Shown here piece by piece: positions 24,416-38,300 of a stretch of 64,000 bases of DNA (positions are counted from its first letter, which is position 1; every line of letters starts with the position of its first letter). Source of the DNA: Formicarius rufipectus (Eukaryota > Chordata > Aves > Passeriformes > Formicariidae); contig VXAU01003159.1 in assembly GCA_013399695.1 (NCBI GenBank), positions 248,001-312,000 on the forward strand. The letters run 5' to 3'. The position numbers and the translations under genes were made by a program. The notes beneath the pieces are model-generated. The model was not told the origin of the DNA, ran no database searches, and worked only from the letters and a program-made list of their open reading frames with translations.

Positions 24416-26668
24416 GAGCACAACTGTAAATACAAGTGTGTTGTGTCAGTGTGGGAAATAACACCTGCTTTTCTCCACAAGTCTTATGACTCTGTTTTAG
24501 GCAGTTTTGTTATCAGAGAGGAGCTTCAAGTACCCATTCAGCAAACGGTTCCTTATGGAGGCAGGCAAAAGTAGTCTGACAAAATCTGTATTGCTTTAAT
24601 TAGGCTGGCAGAGCATCTTCCTCAGACACCATTTTCTTTAACCAGGAAAGAAAAATGCCATTATTGTGTTGTCTTTCTTTAACAACAGGTGGTCTGAGTG
24701 GTTATTTTTACTTCAACCTTTACATAGCAAAATATCACTGCTAAGGACATTGAGCTTTAACATACCATCTGAATTCAAAACTGTATTTATCATCTGTTAC
24801 TGAAAGGTAACAAACACTTTTGGTTCAGTTCTAGGAGTTAATGGTGATCTCATTTACAAGATGTTGTGCACAGAATCCTACAGTCCTTATGTAAGCACAA
24901 TTCCTATGGGAAATTTGTCTGCATAAGAACTGTGCCATTTAATTTTAAAAAATATTAGTAGTATATTTCAGGTGCCATGGTAAATTGCTGAACCCAAAGT
25001 CCACACATACAAGCTGCAAAATATTGCTCTTGTAGTTTGATCAAAGACTCAATTTGCTCTTAGATTTTAATGTGCTTGAATCCACTATCAGAAAAAACAG
25101 TTATTTTTTCTGACTCACCTTCCCCAGTCCTAAAAGATTCCCTTTATAAGAATACCTTCTGATGACATGATTAGAAATTATGGTTTCAAAGGTATTGCTT
25201 TGGAGGAAAAGGATTTTCAGAAGTGTTTGATTCTGTGGTGAAGTTCTGAGTGGGCAAGAATCCTTGATTTTGTGAAAAAACAAAACTTCTTGTAAAGCTT
25301 TAGCTGTCAAAGTAATAGATTGTTTTAATTAGGCCTTTTTAAAGAAGTTGTTATGTAACATTAAAAGTCTGGCTTGTATTTTTAAATAAAATAAATACCT
25401 TTGTATGTAAATAAATTACTATTATTTAATTGTTACTGGCAGAACTGTGAAGGACAGCACATAAGTCTTTATTATTGCTTAGTGGTTAAAAGACAAGCTT
25501 ATTGCACTGTATCCTAGCATAACCAACATTATTTTTAATGAGTTCTATTACAAGCACTGAAATACATTATGATTAGATGTGAATATGCTTACATGCAATT
25601 CCTTAGACCCAAACAATACACAATGTATATAAAGTAATTAAATTTTGCAACTATAAAACATAGTCATATTAACCTTTGTCCTTTCTTCTATTAACAATGA
25701 CACACACACTCAGCTTTCTGTTTAGTGACAGCATCACTGAGTGTAACAGTATTGTTTGCATACATGCAGTTATGTGTGTCCACACAAGGTGAGTAACGCT
25801 CCAGACCCCTCAACCACTCTCAGAATCTGTTAAAAATGCCTATGATGACCCCGAGGAATCTCAAAGATTATTATTGAAACCATAGTACCCAACAAAACAT
25901 TTCAAAGTAGTTCTTGTCTGAGCCAAACAAGTTCATTCTACATAACTTGTAAGCCAGGTTTGAAGTGTGATATATATGTTTGGGTGTGACATGCAGTGGA
26001 AACAACTTGTATTTTGGTGTCTGATTTTGTTTTAAATAATTTCTGCTAATAGTATCTGAGGAAGGGACTGGGTAGTGTCGCTTTGAGCTTGTTGTGACAG
26101 GGCTGGGTAGGTTTGCAGTAAGGCTGTTGACATGGCTTGCATTGCTCACAAGTTTTGGCATTCTTCAGCAAAGGAAGCCAAGATTCTCTCCACTCTCGTC
26201 TGAACTGTTCTTACTCTTTGTACAAGAAGTGGATCTGAAACATCAGCCAGCTCTGCCAGGGAGAGCTTAAAAATTCAAGCAACTCAACATGGGGGTGTCC
26301 CCGTAATACAGACAGGGAACACAGACTCCTGGCTGTGCTGGAACTGTGTCCCTGTTGCCAAACAAGGCGTTCCTTTGAGTCATGTACTACCAAGATGGGT
26401 ATGGAACAACAGGAATCTGGTTGTGCCCCAGGGACCTCCTGAATGACTTTCCTGTGAGCGGACAGATAAGCAGTGGCAAGCAGGAAGCTGAACTCAGATT
26501 CCCCATGTATCTGACTACTACCTTAGTGTCAGATAATTTTATCTCTCTTCAGAGGGAGTGGTTTTGATACCTTCATTCTTGTTCTCTTTTTACCCCTTCA
26601 ACTACTGAGTTATTAGATTCAGCAAATGAATATCAAACCTACCACCAGCAGTGGAAAGCTTGGAAAGG

Positions 26669-26790
26669 TTTGTTTTTTTTTTTTTGGTTTTTTTTTTGTT
26701 TTGTTTGGGGTTTTTTTGTTTGTTTGTGTTTTTTTGGTTTTTTTGTTTGTTTGGTTGGTTGGTTTTGGTTTTGGTTTTGGTTTTTTTTTG
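26669..26790 (+). repeat. T-rich low-complexity tract (TTTTG/TTGG units)
   Basis: Runs of T are broken by G and GG, ending in several GGTTTT units. It creates spurious Phe-rich reading frames in all three plus frames. Confidence 0.9.
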
Positions 26791-27577
26791 TTCTGCATCA
26801 GCAGAAATTGAACCAACCTTCATCTGCCTCAGTACTACCTTTTGGTGGGATTACTTGTCTACTGAGAAGAAAGTCTTCTTGCTGACATCCATGAGGAATT
26901 CACCATTTTGTATTGTTCCTTGAGAATAGACTGATACAGAGCAATCTCCAAACACATATGCACACATATATTTTTGTCTACTTAACTTTTCAGATCTCCA
27001 TCATTTTCCTTACATTGATATAGAAATGAGCCAGACTAAAGATTCATTTAGAAGATGGTATATTCGTGGAATAAATCACTCCTCAGCAGTCTTTGCCCTC
27101 ATCTTGCCCTGTACACTGTGGTGTGCAAGGAGTGTAGGTTACTTTTGTACTTTCTAGAGAATTCTATGTGTCAAGGAACTGTTTGTTGCTCTGATAAAGC
27201 TGATAACTAACTGCTGAGCCATTGCAAAGGACAAGTGACAATCCAGTATTGGACTTCAACATGTATATTTCATAATATTAAAGAAGTCTTTTATTAAGTG
27301 AATGACATTTCAAATGTGGGCTCCACACTTGGTCTCACCTCCCTCCCTAGCTATTGTGTGTAGTAACTTCTAAACGTACAAATGTTTATGTACTCTTCTC
27401 CACAACAGGTCATTGTGTGTTTCCTGAATCACATTTCAGCTCTGTCAGAACAAGTCAAGACTTCAGTGACAACTACCATTGTCTGTGCAGTCAGAGGCTG
27501 ATTCGCCAGCTGTTCCCCACTGCAGAAGAATACTGAACTCACTTAACAATTCAAGTTTTCTTCTCTGAAGCTGTAGA

Positions 27578-27648
27578 GCCACTCCCTCAGCTGGTGTGTA
27601 TTTGCTGTAGTACCCTGACTGTATTTTGAAACAGTTGATGAGCCACTC
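27578..27648. repeat. Possible ancient amniote repeat remnant
   Basis: The word 'cctcagctggtgtgtatttg' followed by a partly mirrored 'cagttgatgagcc' resembles a widespread ancient sauropsid repeat ('cagctggtgtaaatc...'). Similarity is loose. Confidence 0.25.
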
Positions 27649-30600
27649 CCCCTCTCCCCTCACAGTTCCCCATCTTTCTAATAGGTGGTCGAGTACAGGT
27701 AATATCTTCTGTGCAGCAGAATCTGTACCATGAAAATCAAATGGGCAAATACAGAAAATTTAACAAGTGCCCTTTGTGGATTGTACTAATAAGAACAAAT
27801 TATGGCACATACTCAGAAATGAAGAGTGTTCAAAAATTATTGCCCCTGTCTGGAGAAATGAATAGGGTCCCTCACCTATAGCAGTGGAAATAAATTCTCC
27901 TCTTTATAAAAAATGGTATGTCGCTTCACAAAGCAAGAGCCTATCTGGGTTTTAATAGGTGCCATGGCAACAATGTTACTGGAGTATGCATAGGAGCACT
28001 TTTGGAGAGAGAGAACCCGGTGAAACAAAAAGCTCACTGCTCTGTGGACTCAAAGACTTTTGCTGCAGACACAAATACAGATTCTCCTTCTTGTTCCTGG
28101 GTGTCTAATTTTAGCTGCCACTACATCCATGCTTTCACTTTATAATGTCATTGTCCAAAAATAATGAAAAAAGGGGGAAACCTGCTAGAACTAGAAGGAC
28201 TGATTTTAATCAGAGTTCCATCATATTTCCATCAGTTAAAAGAAGTGGACAATGCAGAACTACTAAAAGCCCTATGGTTACTAGCTAAACCCCAGAACCA
28301 CAGGATTACATTTTCAGTAAAATCCATGCTTAAGTACCATAGTCACTTAAGAAGTATGCATGTTACAACCAACAGATAACCATGGCTCTGGCTGGTTTTC
28401 TTCTGAAATAACTAATTTCAACCCATTTCACCTAGGGGTGGATACTCCCCCTTTTTCAAGCTCAACAAAACACCTGCAATTCTATTTTCATTCAGATATT
28501 CTAGTGTCAGTAAAGAGGTATTGAAACTAGAACCTCATTCATGTAAAGTTACTGTTCTGAAACTTGTGTGCAAAGAGAATAACTTATAATTAACAAATAA
28601 CAATATAAAATCATTCTTACTGCAATAACCAGGGGGAGAAAAAGCACATTAGAAGGAAGTCTTAGTATTTTCTTAACTTTGGCAACTAACGAGAGCCACA
28701 TCTCTAGGTATTCGCATACAAAGCATTACTCAGCTTCTTGCCTATGCAGAAACAGTTGCACTACTTGATAAATAGACTTTAATTCTCTAATTTGAGCTCC
28801 AGTTTATTTAGAATCTGATTTCTTAACAAAAACCAAACTCTTGCAATGCACTTTTAATCCCACTTTCCCAGTCACTTTTGAAGATCTTGACCATCTTGAG
28901 AACCAAGTGAAAGTTTTAAAGAGAGTTCCTGGATGCTTTTTGTAAATGAGTGGCTGGAATATTTCATACCCTGAGAAGGCTGGAGTTAGGGCTCAAAAGT
29001 GATTTTAGTTAAGGAAATCCAAGCAAGAGAGAACTGCAGATCATCAGTTGCTTATGGAGACTGGTTTTCTGAACAGCACTGTTCTCGTTCTGCAGTACTT
29101 CACAAACTTTGTTTTATTTTCACTCAGATGGTACTAGTTTATTTTTTGTTCATGCAAGAACTTTCTTGACCCTTGCAACTCACATTTTCTGCCTTCCTGT
29201 TTCTTTCTCTCGTTTTAGATCTGTTCAGACATCCTGCAATGCTTTACATGATCCTTGGGCCAGTGAAGGTTGCTATATACCTTACATCTGTAAACCCTTG
29301 TCTCCATGTTTTCTTTTTGATTATGTGATATATGACAATGATCTAACCTTGTCACTCTTTGGTATGTGGATAGCCTTCAGATGACCTGGAGATTTCACAG
29401 GATGAACAGTATATGTATTATTCTCAAGGAAAAATTTACCAGATAATTCAGCTTTATAATGGCATTTTACTGTTTTGTAATAAGATTTATGAATCAAAAA
29501 CTGCCTAACAGCAAGAAATATGTAAAAACCAGGAATCATAAAAGGCAGTATCTGTTTCTTTGAGATTAGAAGGACAAATACTGAAGTCTGTATTTCAGAG
29601 CTCAGAATGAAGGAAAGATTGGTATGCTTCACTTTTCATACTTCTTTGTGGCCCAGGAATAAAACATACTTCTTTCATACAAGAGTCTGATCAGATATGT
29701 AGTTGTGTTCTGCAGCTGAGTCCACTGTCTTTAAGTCATAGCTATATAATGACTCTAAGCCCTATACTTGCTTTAACAACCCTTCAGTTCTCTGAAAATC
29801 CTTCCCTGTTTCAGCAATTTAGTTTACTTAATAAATTACCTATTTTCACTTTACAGTGAGTTGAGAACCTTGGCCTTGATATGGGTTGAGTACACCTCTG
29901 AACTACCTTTAGTCAGTCAAACATCACAGAAAATATCTGGGTTCCATCTATTGATAAGATACACCCATGGGCTATATGAAATTAAGCCACATTATACTTT
30001 CTTGTTCCTTACTCATTGAGAAAAAGTTTTCAGCCACTTACGAAGTGTTGCAAGTATGAATAAAGGTTAGAAACACATGCTTCTGAATCTGCAGGCAGAC
30101 TGTGAAAATGGTAGAGAAAGATGCAGCTTGTGTCTCCAGTTAGCCTCACTGGCAGGTCAGCTAAAAACATCTATTTTGTATCTGTTTTGTTTTAAAAAGG
30201 GGATTTTGCACCTTTCATAGCATGCAGTGACAATCCCCATAAGCACAGGAGCAACATAATTATTGTTGATATTCATTGTGAGTCTCCCATTAATTTTAAT
30301 AATGATTCAGGACAGGAGAATGGTATTCTAAATACAGATTGTAATGCCCAGAACAGGGGACTAGATCTTCATTACATGAATTGGACATCTGAAAAACCTG
30401 TCTTTATTTTCAGCAGACTAGCTTTTTAGCATATGTAAAGAGTCAAGAAACCCAGACCTCTGAAGTTTCTGGCAGTACCTACATAGTGCTTGGAACTATG
30501 AATCAGTGTAGATGACATAGGAACAACATAAATTACTGAGAAAGCATACAGCAAGAAATTTTAGTAAGCACAGTGATCATTATGGCAGACTACTACACTT

Positions 30601-32254
30601 TCATGCTGCTTGTGTTAGTTTTTACCTAGTCATAAGGTGTTCAACAAAGAATATATGGTGATCAGCTGATTTAATAATGTGCTATGCCATTTTGTGCCCA
30701 CTGGTGGCTAATCCTGTCCAGGCTGCTGGCATCCAAGAGGACAGTATACTTCCCTGCCTGTGTTTTGTTCCTGAGGAGATGGGAGTTACATACCTACTAT
30801 GGAGGACCTGACTGAAAAGCTCAAAGCAGACAGAGGGAGCAGTTCCCCAGCCCAGGTGAGAGCCACAGTTGAAGCTGAATGATTGGTTTGCAGGGCTCCA
30901 GCTTTTAAACAGCACCAAGTGTTTTCCCCAATACAGCTCTGTGCACTACCTGGCCCTCCAGTACAAAGTATTTCAGGTATCCCTCAGCACAGGCTGGGAC
31001 CACGAGTCAGTCAGTCAGCTCAGAACGGCACTGACCAGTTTGCTTCATAGATGAAATCGTACAGACAACGCTTTCTTAAAGTAGCAGATCCAAGAAGGAG
31101 GCATAACAAACTACTCAAGCAGATGAACTTTGCTCTGGTTGTTAAGTTTTACAATTGCATCAAAGCTGTTTTCCTGTATGTGTTGCATTTCAGAAACTGA
31201 AATACTAAACAGCTCACTCTGCTTTTTATGCTAGACAGGTGGTGACAATGCTGCTTTGGCTGCACTGCTTCCTTCATAAATATGCACTGTATTCTATCTG
31301 CATTTTCCACAGAAGTTGAGCAGTGACCCTTTCTAAGCATATTCCTTCTTTCCACCTTATCTCATCCCTGCAATACCTTTGTTACCTCTCCATTGTGGTA
31401 CCCTAACCATGTGTCCACGCTCCTTCAGAGAGACAAAGAACGTAGTGCTTGCAGGCACAGCAAGTGAAGCAAGGGCACCACGGTTAGGTAGCACACAGTC
31501 ACTGTAGAAGGTATTGCTGTTCCCCTTCATGCCAGTGGGTCTGTGGCTGTGGCACAGCAGAATTGTGACTGAAGATCCGATTACACCGCAAAAACAAGCA
31601 AGCTGTTGTTGGCAAATATATTTTGAGCACTTCAATGCTTCAAGCACTTCAGCAACTCCAGCAGAACAAAATGCATTCTACTGTACATGTCACCAAGAAT
31701 GGAAAAGATGTGTCAATTTTCCCCTTCAGATAAAGGGCCCAAAAGCTCTTTGCTGTTCTAGAACTCTGCCCACAAATAGCACCACTACATAACAGGCCAA
31801 TAGAGATGCATCACAGCATGCAAATGTGAGTGTTGCAACATGTCTTTGAATAATTGTGGAGACATTAATATCAGAAACAAAGCAGGAGTCAGTTTGTAAA
31901 GACATGGAAGACCTGCGTTCTTGAAATAGTTGCATCCTTTATCTGACCCAGCTCAAAAGAGAAATTCGACTTGGGGCATGCAGAAGGGGAAGAAAAGTAC
32001 AGATTAAATTCAGACATGTCAACAGCAACAGACATCAGGATGCTGTTTGGATTATTTCCTTGCACTAACAAAAATCTGCCCCCACTTCACAAAAGAAAAC
32101 CCCCCCCTATCAGTAGGCATTGTTCATTTCACAAACTTTCTAAATCTGTAGTACTTTGGGTAGGCAGTTGTGTATAAAACTACTTGTCTCTTCTGTTAAA
32201 ACCTTACATTAATTACAAAGGAAAAACAGAGATCAGGAGACCCAAAAGCGTTAG

Positions 32255-32260
32255 TTTATT
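32255..32260 (-). terminator. FASTKD2 polyadenylation signal directly after the stop
   Basis: On the minus strand the stop codon TAA (32261-32263) is followed immediately by AATAAA. No better AATAAA was seen on the minus strand in the next few hundred bases. Confidence 0.55.
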
Positions 32261-32377
32261 TTAATTATCCTGCACAGTTGCTTCAGAAAACATGAAAGCA
32301 TCTTCTGAATAAATTTTTTCTTTCAAAAACTCAATTGCACCTTCCTTTGTCATTTCCTGAAACTTCTTGTTCTGGAT
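32261..32377 (-). CDS. FASTKD2: FASTKD2 last exon: end of RAP domain
   Basis: Acceptor cttccag. Encodes IQNKKFQEMTKEGAIEFLKE and KIYSEDAFMFSEATVQDN, then TAA. This is the end of the RAP domain plus a short tail. Confidence 0.94.
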   Translation of the reverse strand: MQNKKFQEMTKEGAIEFLKEKIYSEDAFMFSEATVQDN

Positions 32378-35300
32378 CTGGAAGAAAGCAAAAGGAAAGG
32401 GTACATTATTTCTACTGTACAAACTACCCTGTCCTACAAACTAAGTGCTCAGTGATGGGAAGGCCATAGGGAGTTTCAGTGTTTTGAAAACAAATTCACT
32501 TCAATCATTCATTCTACAGAAGTCAGGGAAATAAGCCAAAGGCACATTGGTTTTTTAGGTACAAAGGAATTCAGTTGGTTGATTATTTTTTTCCCCTCAA
32601 CTATGATGACACTTATTTTGCTGATAATGGTTAAGTGGTAGCTTGTCTTTTAGAGTTCCTTTGTCCTTTGTCCCTAGTGACACCATCACTGTTTTAACTA
32701 GCAAAGATACATAATTACCACTCTGGAGAAGGTCCACCATTCCTGGTGAGCGTTCATGTTCAGTAGAACAAGGCTTGTTGTACCAAACACTCATCACTGC
32801 ACTGATAACAGAACCCAAACAGAATAACAGGACTCTTCTTACCAGAATCACATGATAGCCCAATTTATTTAGATGCCGTTTCCTCATTGCCAGCTTCCCT
32901 TGGGGATGCATTGTGCCCACACAGAAGGCAGACAAAGGAACAAACAGAAGAGCCAACCTACAAACCAGAAGAGTACAAATGCAGAATAAGCACTTTTAAG
33001 ACAATGATTCAGTGATGTCTGTTAACACTGAAGAATATACAACTGTGTCTCTGATAGGCAAAAATATCAGGACTACACAAATGTAGTATCTTCTCCCTTC
33101 TTCAGATTTAAGTAATTTAGACCCTCTCTTCTTCCAGGAGTTTCACAAAACTACTACCATCTACCCAAATACCCAAAGCAGAATTAAATACTTAGACCTC
33201 CACTTTTCCCACCATGAGAAGGCAATACCAGCATTCTCAATTCATCTGAGGGATTCTGCATTTACTGTGATCCCTTGCTAATGATATTCAGAATCAGTCA
33301 CTTCCTGTTGTGAAAACCTACTTGGAATGGTGAATTTCTGTTACACAATTCACTAGCTCTCTTTTTACCAAAAAGCAAACTGTATAAAATATGTTGCTGT
33401 GCAGTGCTCCAGTACACAAACATTAAGCATCACCCAGTTCTACTCAAGCATTACTTAAATGATATATGTCTTGCTTCAGTTACCATTGCCATTCTACAGA
33501 AGATTAATCACCTAAAAATGTGCATATGACAATCCTTTCTATTCAAATTATATTTCAGTAGCTGAATTAACCGCCATAACATACCACTGAGATGCACATT
33601 TTCAAGACACGAAAGAATAACTAAATGTTTCATTGCACATACAAATACTTGGAATTTTAAAATTGCTATCTGCGTCCATTACAAGAGTTTCAGATTACTG
33701 TGGTATTTCCTGCCTCCTTCTCTGAAATGTTAAGTTTAGCCTCTCTTAGAAGAAGGTATTGAGCTACATGAATTGTTGCTGAGAACTGGCATGGTGATTT
33801 TTGCATATTATTTCAGTGATCACAAATAACAATGCAATTATCTACTTTGTTTCTGCAAATCAGTGAACTGAAGAACTGGATGGAACGCATGCAAATAAAC
33901 TAGCCTGCTAAAAAAAGATGCAGTAAAAGAGACACCTTTGAACACTTGAATCAGGATGATCATCTGTTGCAGTTATGGGGAGCACTTTCTTCCTGTCTGA
34001 ATCCATTCTGATTTCAAAATCTAAAAACAAAACAATGAAACATTTAACTCTGCGAGAGGTTATAATGAATGTTCTCATTCAAACACATTAATTGTTCAAA
34101 TTGCTTTCAAATGAACAGTTCTTTTGAAAAAAGTTAATAGGCATCATGACTCCTGTTCTCTAACAATTGACTTATTACTGACAGCTTTTCCCTCTCTACA
34201 ACCAATATAAACAGCTATAGCTTGCACATCTCCAGAAAACAATAAATTTATTTCTGGACATTGTAGATGTAACTTTTTGAGAGTGAAATCACTTCTTAAG
34301 GAAACTACTCTTGATCACACACTGGCATGCCTACTCACATTTTCCTGTAGTCCAATCCCTCACTGGAAATATTTAGGAAGAAAATTATTACAAGTACAGA
34401 AAAACTGGTAAGCTGGATGGCTGACAAACAACACGAGCAATATCAAAACATAAAAGAAACAAAACCTTCTGAAATTATCACCTGTCAAAAGGTCATATCA
34501 CATTTCACCTTATTTATTACCAGCTGATTATTCTGGGGATTATAAATCTATATTAAAAAGAATATGACAGTTATTTAGCTTCATACCAATGTGATATTTA
34601 TATGGCAGCTGAACATTTTGCAGAAACATGTTCTCATCTCCCAGAAGTTCTATCAGTGTCTCCTGAGCCTTTTTGAGATTAAGAGATACCAACGAGGACA
34701 AATTCTCAGTCAGCACAAATGCAGGCTTTGTGAAGGAAGGGCTGTCAAGTTCCATACATGTTTTCACGCAGTGAAGCATCACTTCATTTTGTTCTTTGTA
34801 AAGACCATCTGAAAAAGATACAAAAGATATTACATACAATGTATCACCCCACAAAATTTTTCATTTTATTTTCATTTATAGTCTGTTCTAGGACAGCAAA
34901 TGAATTTCCATATAAAAAGCAAAACCCCATTGATTTTCACTGAATATTATCAAGTCCCTTCAATGTATTGTTACAAACACATCATCAATTCACTAATGAC
35001 AATATTAAAGCCTATGGCTGGGACCTTGTCCATTTATGCAGTCTTTCCCCTTTGTTGTACACAGCACTGAGCATGCTACCAGTTATCATGGGAGAGTATG
35101 CATAAAAACAATTCATAAAATCCAGGCAACCAGCATGCTATTTATAAACCAACAACGGACATCAGACTCAGTCAACATTTTGAAACTGTACTTGAAGAGT
35201 ATTAAACTGAGCAAACTCTAAGCAGTTACAGTTTTACAGCTTTCAGGTTGAGACACAGCAGGCTGAATAGCAAGACACAGTGTTTACATTGAATTTCTGC

Positions 35301-38300
35301 TTTGCTCAACTATTCTACTAGTTGTACAAAATCGTAATGTGGAAACCAAATGCTTCTACAAACCACTACAAGTACCTCATTATAACTCAGAGCAGTCCAA
35401 ATCCCACTTGTACTCATGAGTGCAAGTACTAGTTAGTTTACAGAAGTTAAGACTTCCTATGTTTTTAAAAACATCTGAACATCTACAGACTGTAGAGCCC
35501 CTGGCTCTTGCATATTACTACCATCTCCACAAATCCCTTCTCCACCTCTTTGCACACCTGCTATTAAACTGTTTCCACCACAGGACCCAAGACAATAAGG
35601 CTGATGCCCTAATGCAAAGCCAGATGACTCATGCCATCATCACTACATTAGCTTTGTCTGGAGGACTTCAAATTTAATATTTATTCTGGTTTTGTTCTTT
35701 AATTTCTAATCTTTTAACACGATTACAAATTCTGTACACAGGCAGACTATCCCTTTTAAAACAAGAACATGACAAAGTAAGGTCTGACCTGACAGTGTAA
35801 GTTCATTCCTGCTGTCTTTTTGCAGCAGCTCATCAAGCGCTTGATGGGGAAGACATCCTAAGATGCAGAGTGAATACACTGCCTTCAGCAGTTCTGTGTT
35901 GGAAATTTGAGGCAGGCATTTATTCAAGCAGCTCTGAAGAGTCTCAAAAAACCTTCACCAAAATCAGAAGAAAAGTATCTAAATACACAAATAAGGCTAC
36001 ATAAAATACCCATTTCAAACAAAAATACAAGTTAGAAAGCTTTGTTATCTTGTACTGTAATATTTTTTGTAATCTACACAGTAGCATTTGATTCTTACTT
36101 TGAGGATACAGCTACCTATCAAGAGTTAGTAGCCTAGTCAGTCTAGAATCAGTCTTCAGTTAGGGAAAAAAAAATCCTATACAGAAAAAAATGTGAAAGG
36201 ACACAGGAAACTTGTCTCACAGATTAATGAAACAGGATTATGAACTCTTCCACAATTGAAATCAAATACTAATTGCCATACATTACTCTGTAACGACTAC
36301 ATACATATTATCAGGCATTCTTAATGAAAACCTACAGATGCTTTTGGACTCTGGGAACATAGTTGAGTCGTGAATACACTCGGAGAACAATCAAAAGGTT
36401 TTTCAAGTTAAGGAATTCAGGGTCTTCTGTCACCTTCTCAGCAAAAATCTCCATCAACTCACTAGGCTGAAAGCCAAGTGTCTCGCAGGCAGAAAGGAAG
36501 AGGACAATCTAAAAGAAAAGAGAGTTTTATATGTCAAGAAAGCCAGTGAAATAAATCCTACCTGTTGATTTCATAAAAGGTAATTTTAATGAAAACATAT
36601 TTTTCAAATCGCAACACCACTTTTATTTGTTTCTTTACTTATCACTAAACAGAAGAGCATTTTAAAAATTTAACTATCATCAGACTGGTATTCCTAAAAA
36701 TCTGTTCTCCAAAGATCAAACACAAACATGAAGAAAGGTAAGATGGAAAGCATCAGATACTCTATTAGCACCACTATAAATCTTTTGGTCTCAAACTCAC
36801 CTGTCTTTTGTCCCAAAGGCAGGCAGTAGAATTAACATAATCTGCGAGTGCTGAAAACAGTCTCACATTACGGTACTGGAGGGTGTGACAAGCTTCCAGA
36901 ATGAGAATTAACTGCCGTAATGGAGCATCATGAACATTTTCTGTAACAGTAGATCAAAAAGGGACAGATGATACACAGCATTGAGAGCTGTAGGTTGGAC
37001 ACTCTGTGGGAACAGCGTGGTTAAGGGTGGAGAGGATAAAAATTTTATATGAAACTGTGGAACACACTGAGATCAGCTAGGCAAAGCTTGGCTGAGCTTA
37101 AACACATGAAAAAACGGAGACAGAAGAAAGCAAAGTCAGACTCAAGCTAGAATATGTTAATCAGCAAAAGGCGACAAATTAACAAAATAAGCAAGAAGAT
37201 TGTGTTCCCAGGACATCTTCTGTTCCAGGTTACTTGATTTTCAGCATGCACTAAAAAATGCTGAAAGATGTTGCTGCTCACTTCGTATATGCCACTGGCC
37301 TGTGTCCTGAACCTAAACACTTCTGGTTTATTTATGTTAAAAATGCTATTTTGGTATCTTAATGCTTTTTGAGACACAAATGCATATGTATTTTAAGCAT
37401 GAATCAATACATATTGACTACATATACTTAAGGAATGTATTGTAAAGGTATGGAGAAGTGAAAGCATTAGCTTTCATTTAATGTTTTTATAGGCTAAGGC
37501 ATGAGGTCAGTTACTGAGCACTACTCAATAATTAAATACAGTTCATGAGGGAAACACTATTTTCCATTTAGTTTACCAACTAATCATAATAAGCTGCCAA
37601 TCCATCGTAAGTTATCCATTTCCAATTCAGATTTCTCTTAAAATTTTATTTGAAATCTGCTTTTCCTTGCTAGAATTAAATTCTTTTTCCTAAATCCTTT
37701 GTACAGAAAAATATGAACAAAAACATGTAATTCAGATAAATGGTAAGAAGGGCAGAGACGACAAGTTATTTGCTTTCGCTATTGATCAGTAATTTTCTGT
37801 CTTGCTGCTTGTCAAATGGCTCCACACAACTATAATATCCTGCAAATCAAAGATGTTTCCTGAGTTTTAAAGGAAGTCAGAAAAGGGAGATGAGACAATA
37901 ATTAGAAAGAATTTGGTATAAGGAAGGGAAATTTAATAAAAATATTTTTTTCTTACCCTGGATCTTTTTACTGCAGACATTCAGGATTGGATAGGAACAA
38001 TAATTCATTGCAACAAGAGCGAAAAACACACGCACAGCATTTGGAAAGGTCAGATGGTCTATTTCTTTCAAAACTGCCACCTAAAGTGAATCAGAGTTTA
38101 TTAAATCCTTCATTCTTCTGGCATATTATCACTGCTTTCTGGTGAAGACATTTTCACCAAGACTTTCCCAAATTCCTTAGTTCAGATTTATATGAAAGAA
38201 AAAAAGGCAAAAAAGAGCAAAAGCATAAAGTAACTACTCTCGATTTCTTAATATACAATTTTAACAGGTCAAGTGCTCTAGAGATGTACCACTATGCAAG

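Larger units (their letters stand above)
24416..32254. other. Intergenic region between CPO and FASTKD2, right part
   Basis: No supported gene. It holds a T/G-rich simple tract near 26.7 kb and a possible old palindromic repeat remnant near 27.6 kb. The rest looks like unique AT-rich sequence. Confidence 0.55.

Noticed and set aside
26626..26923. Phe-rich and Lys/Asn-rich frames on both strands
   Set aside because: Products of the T/G low-complexity tract.
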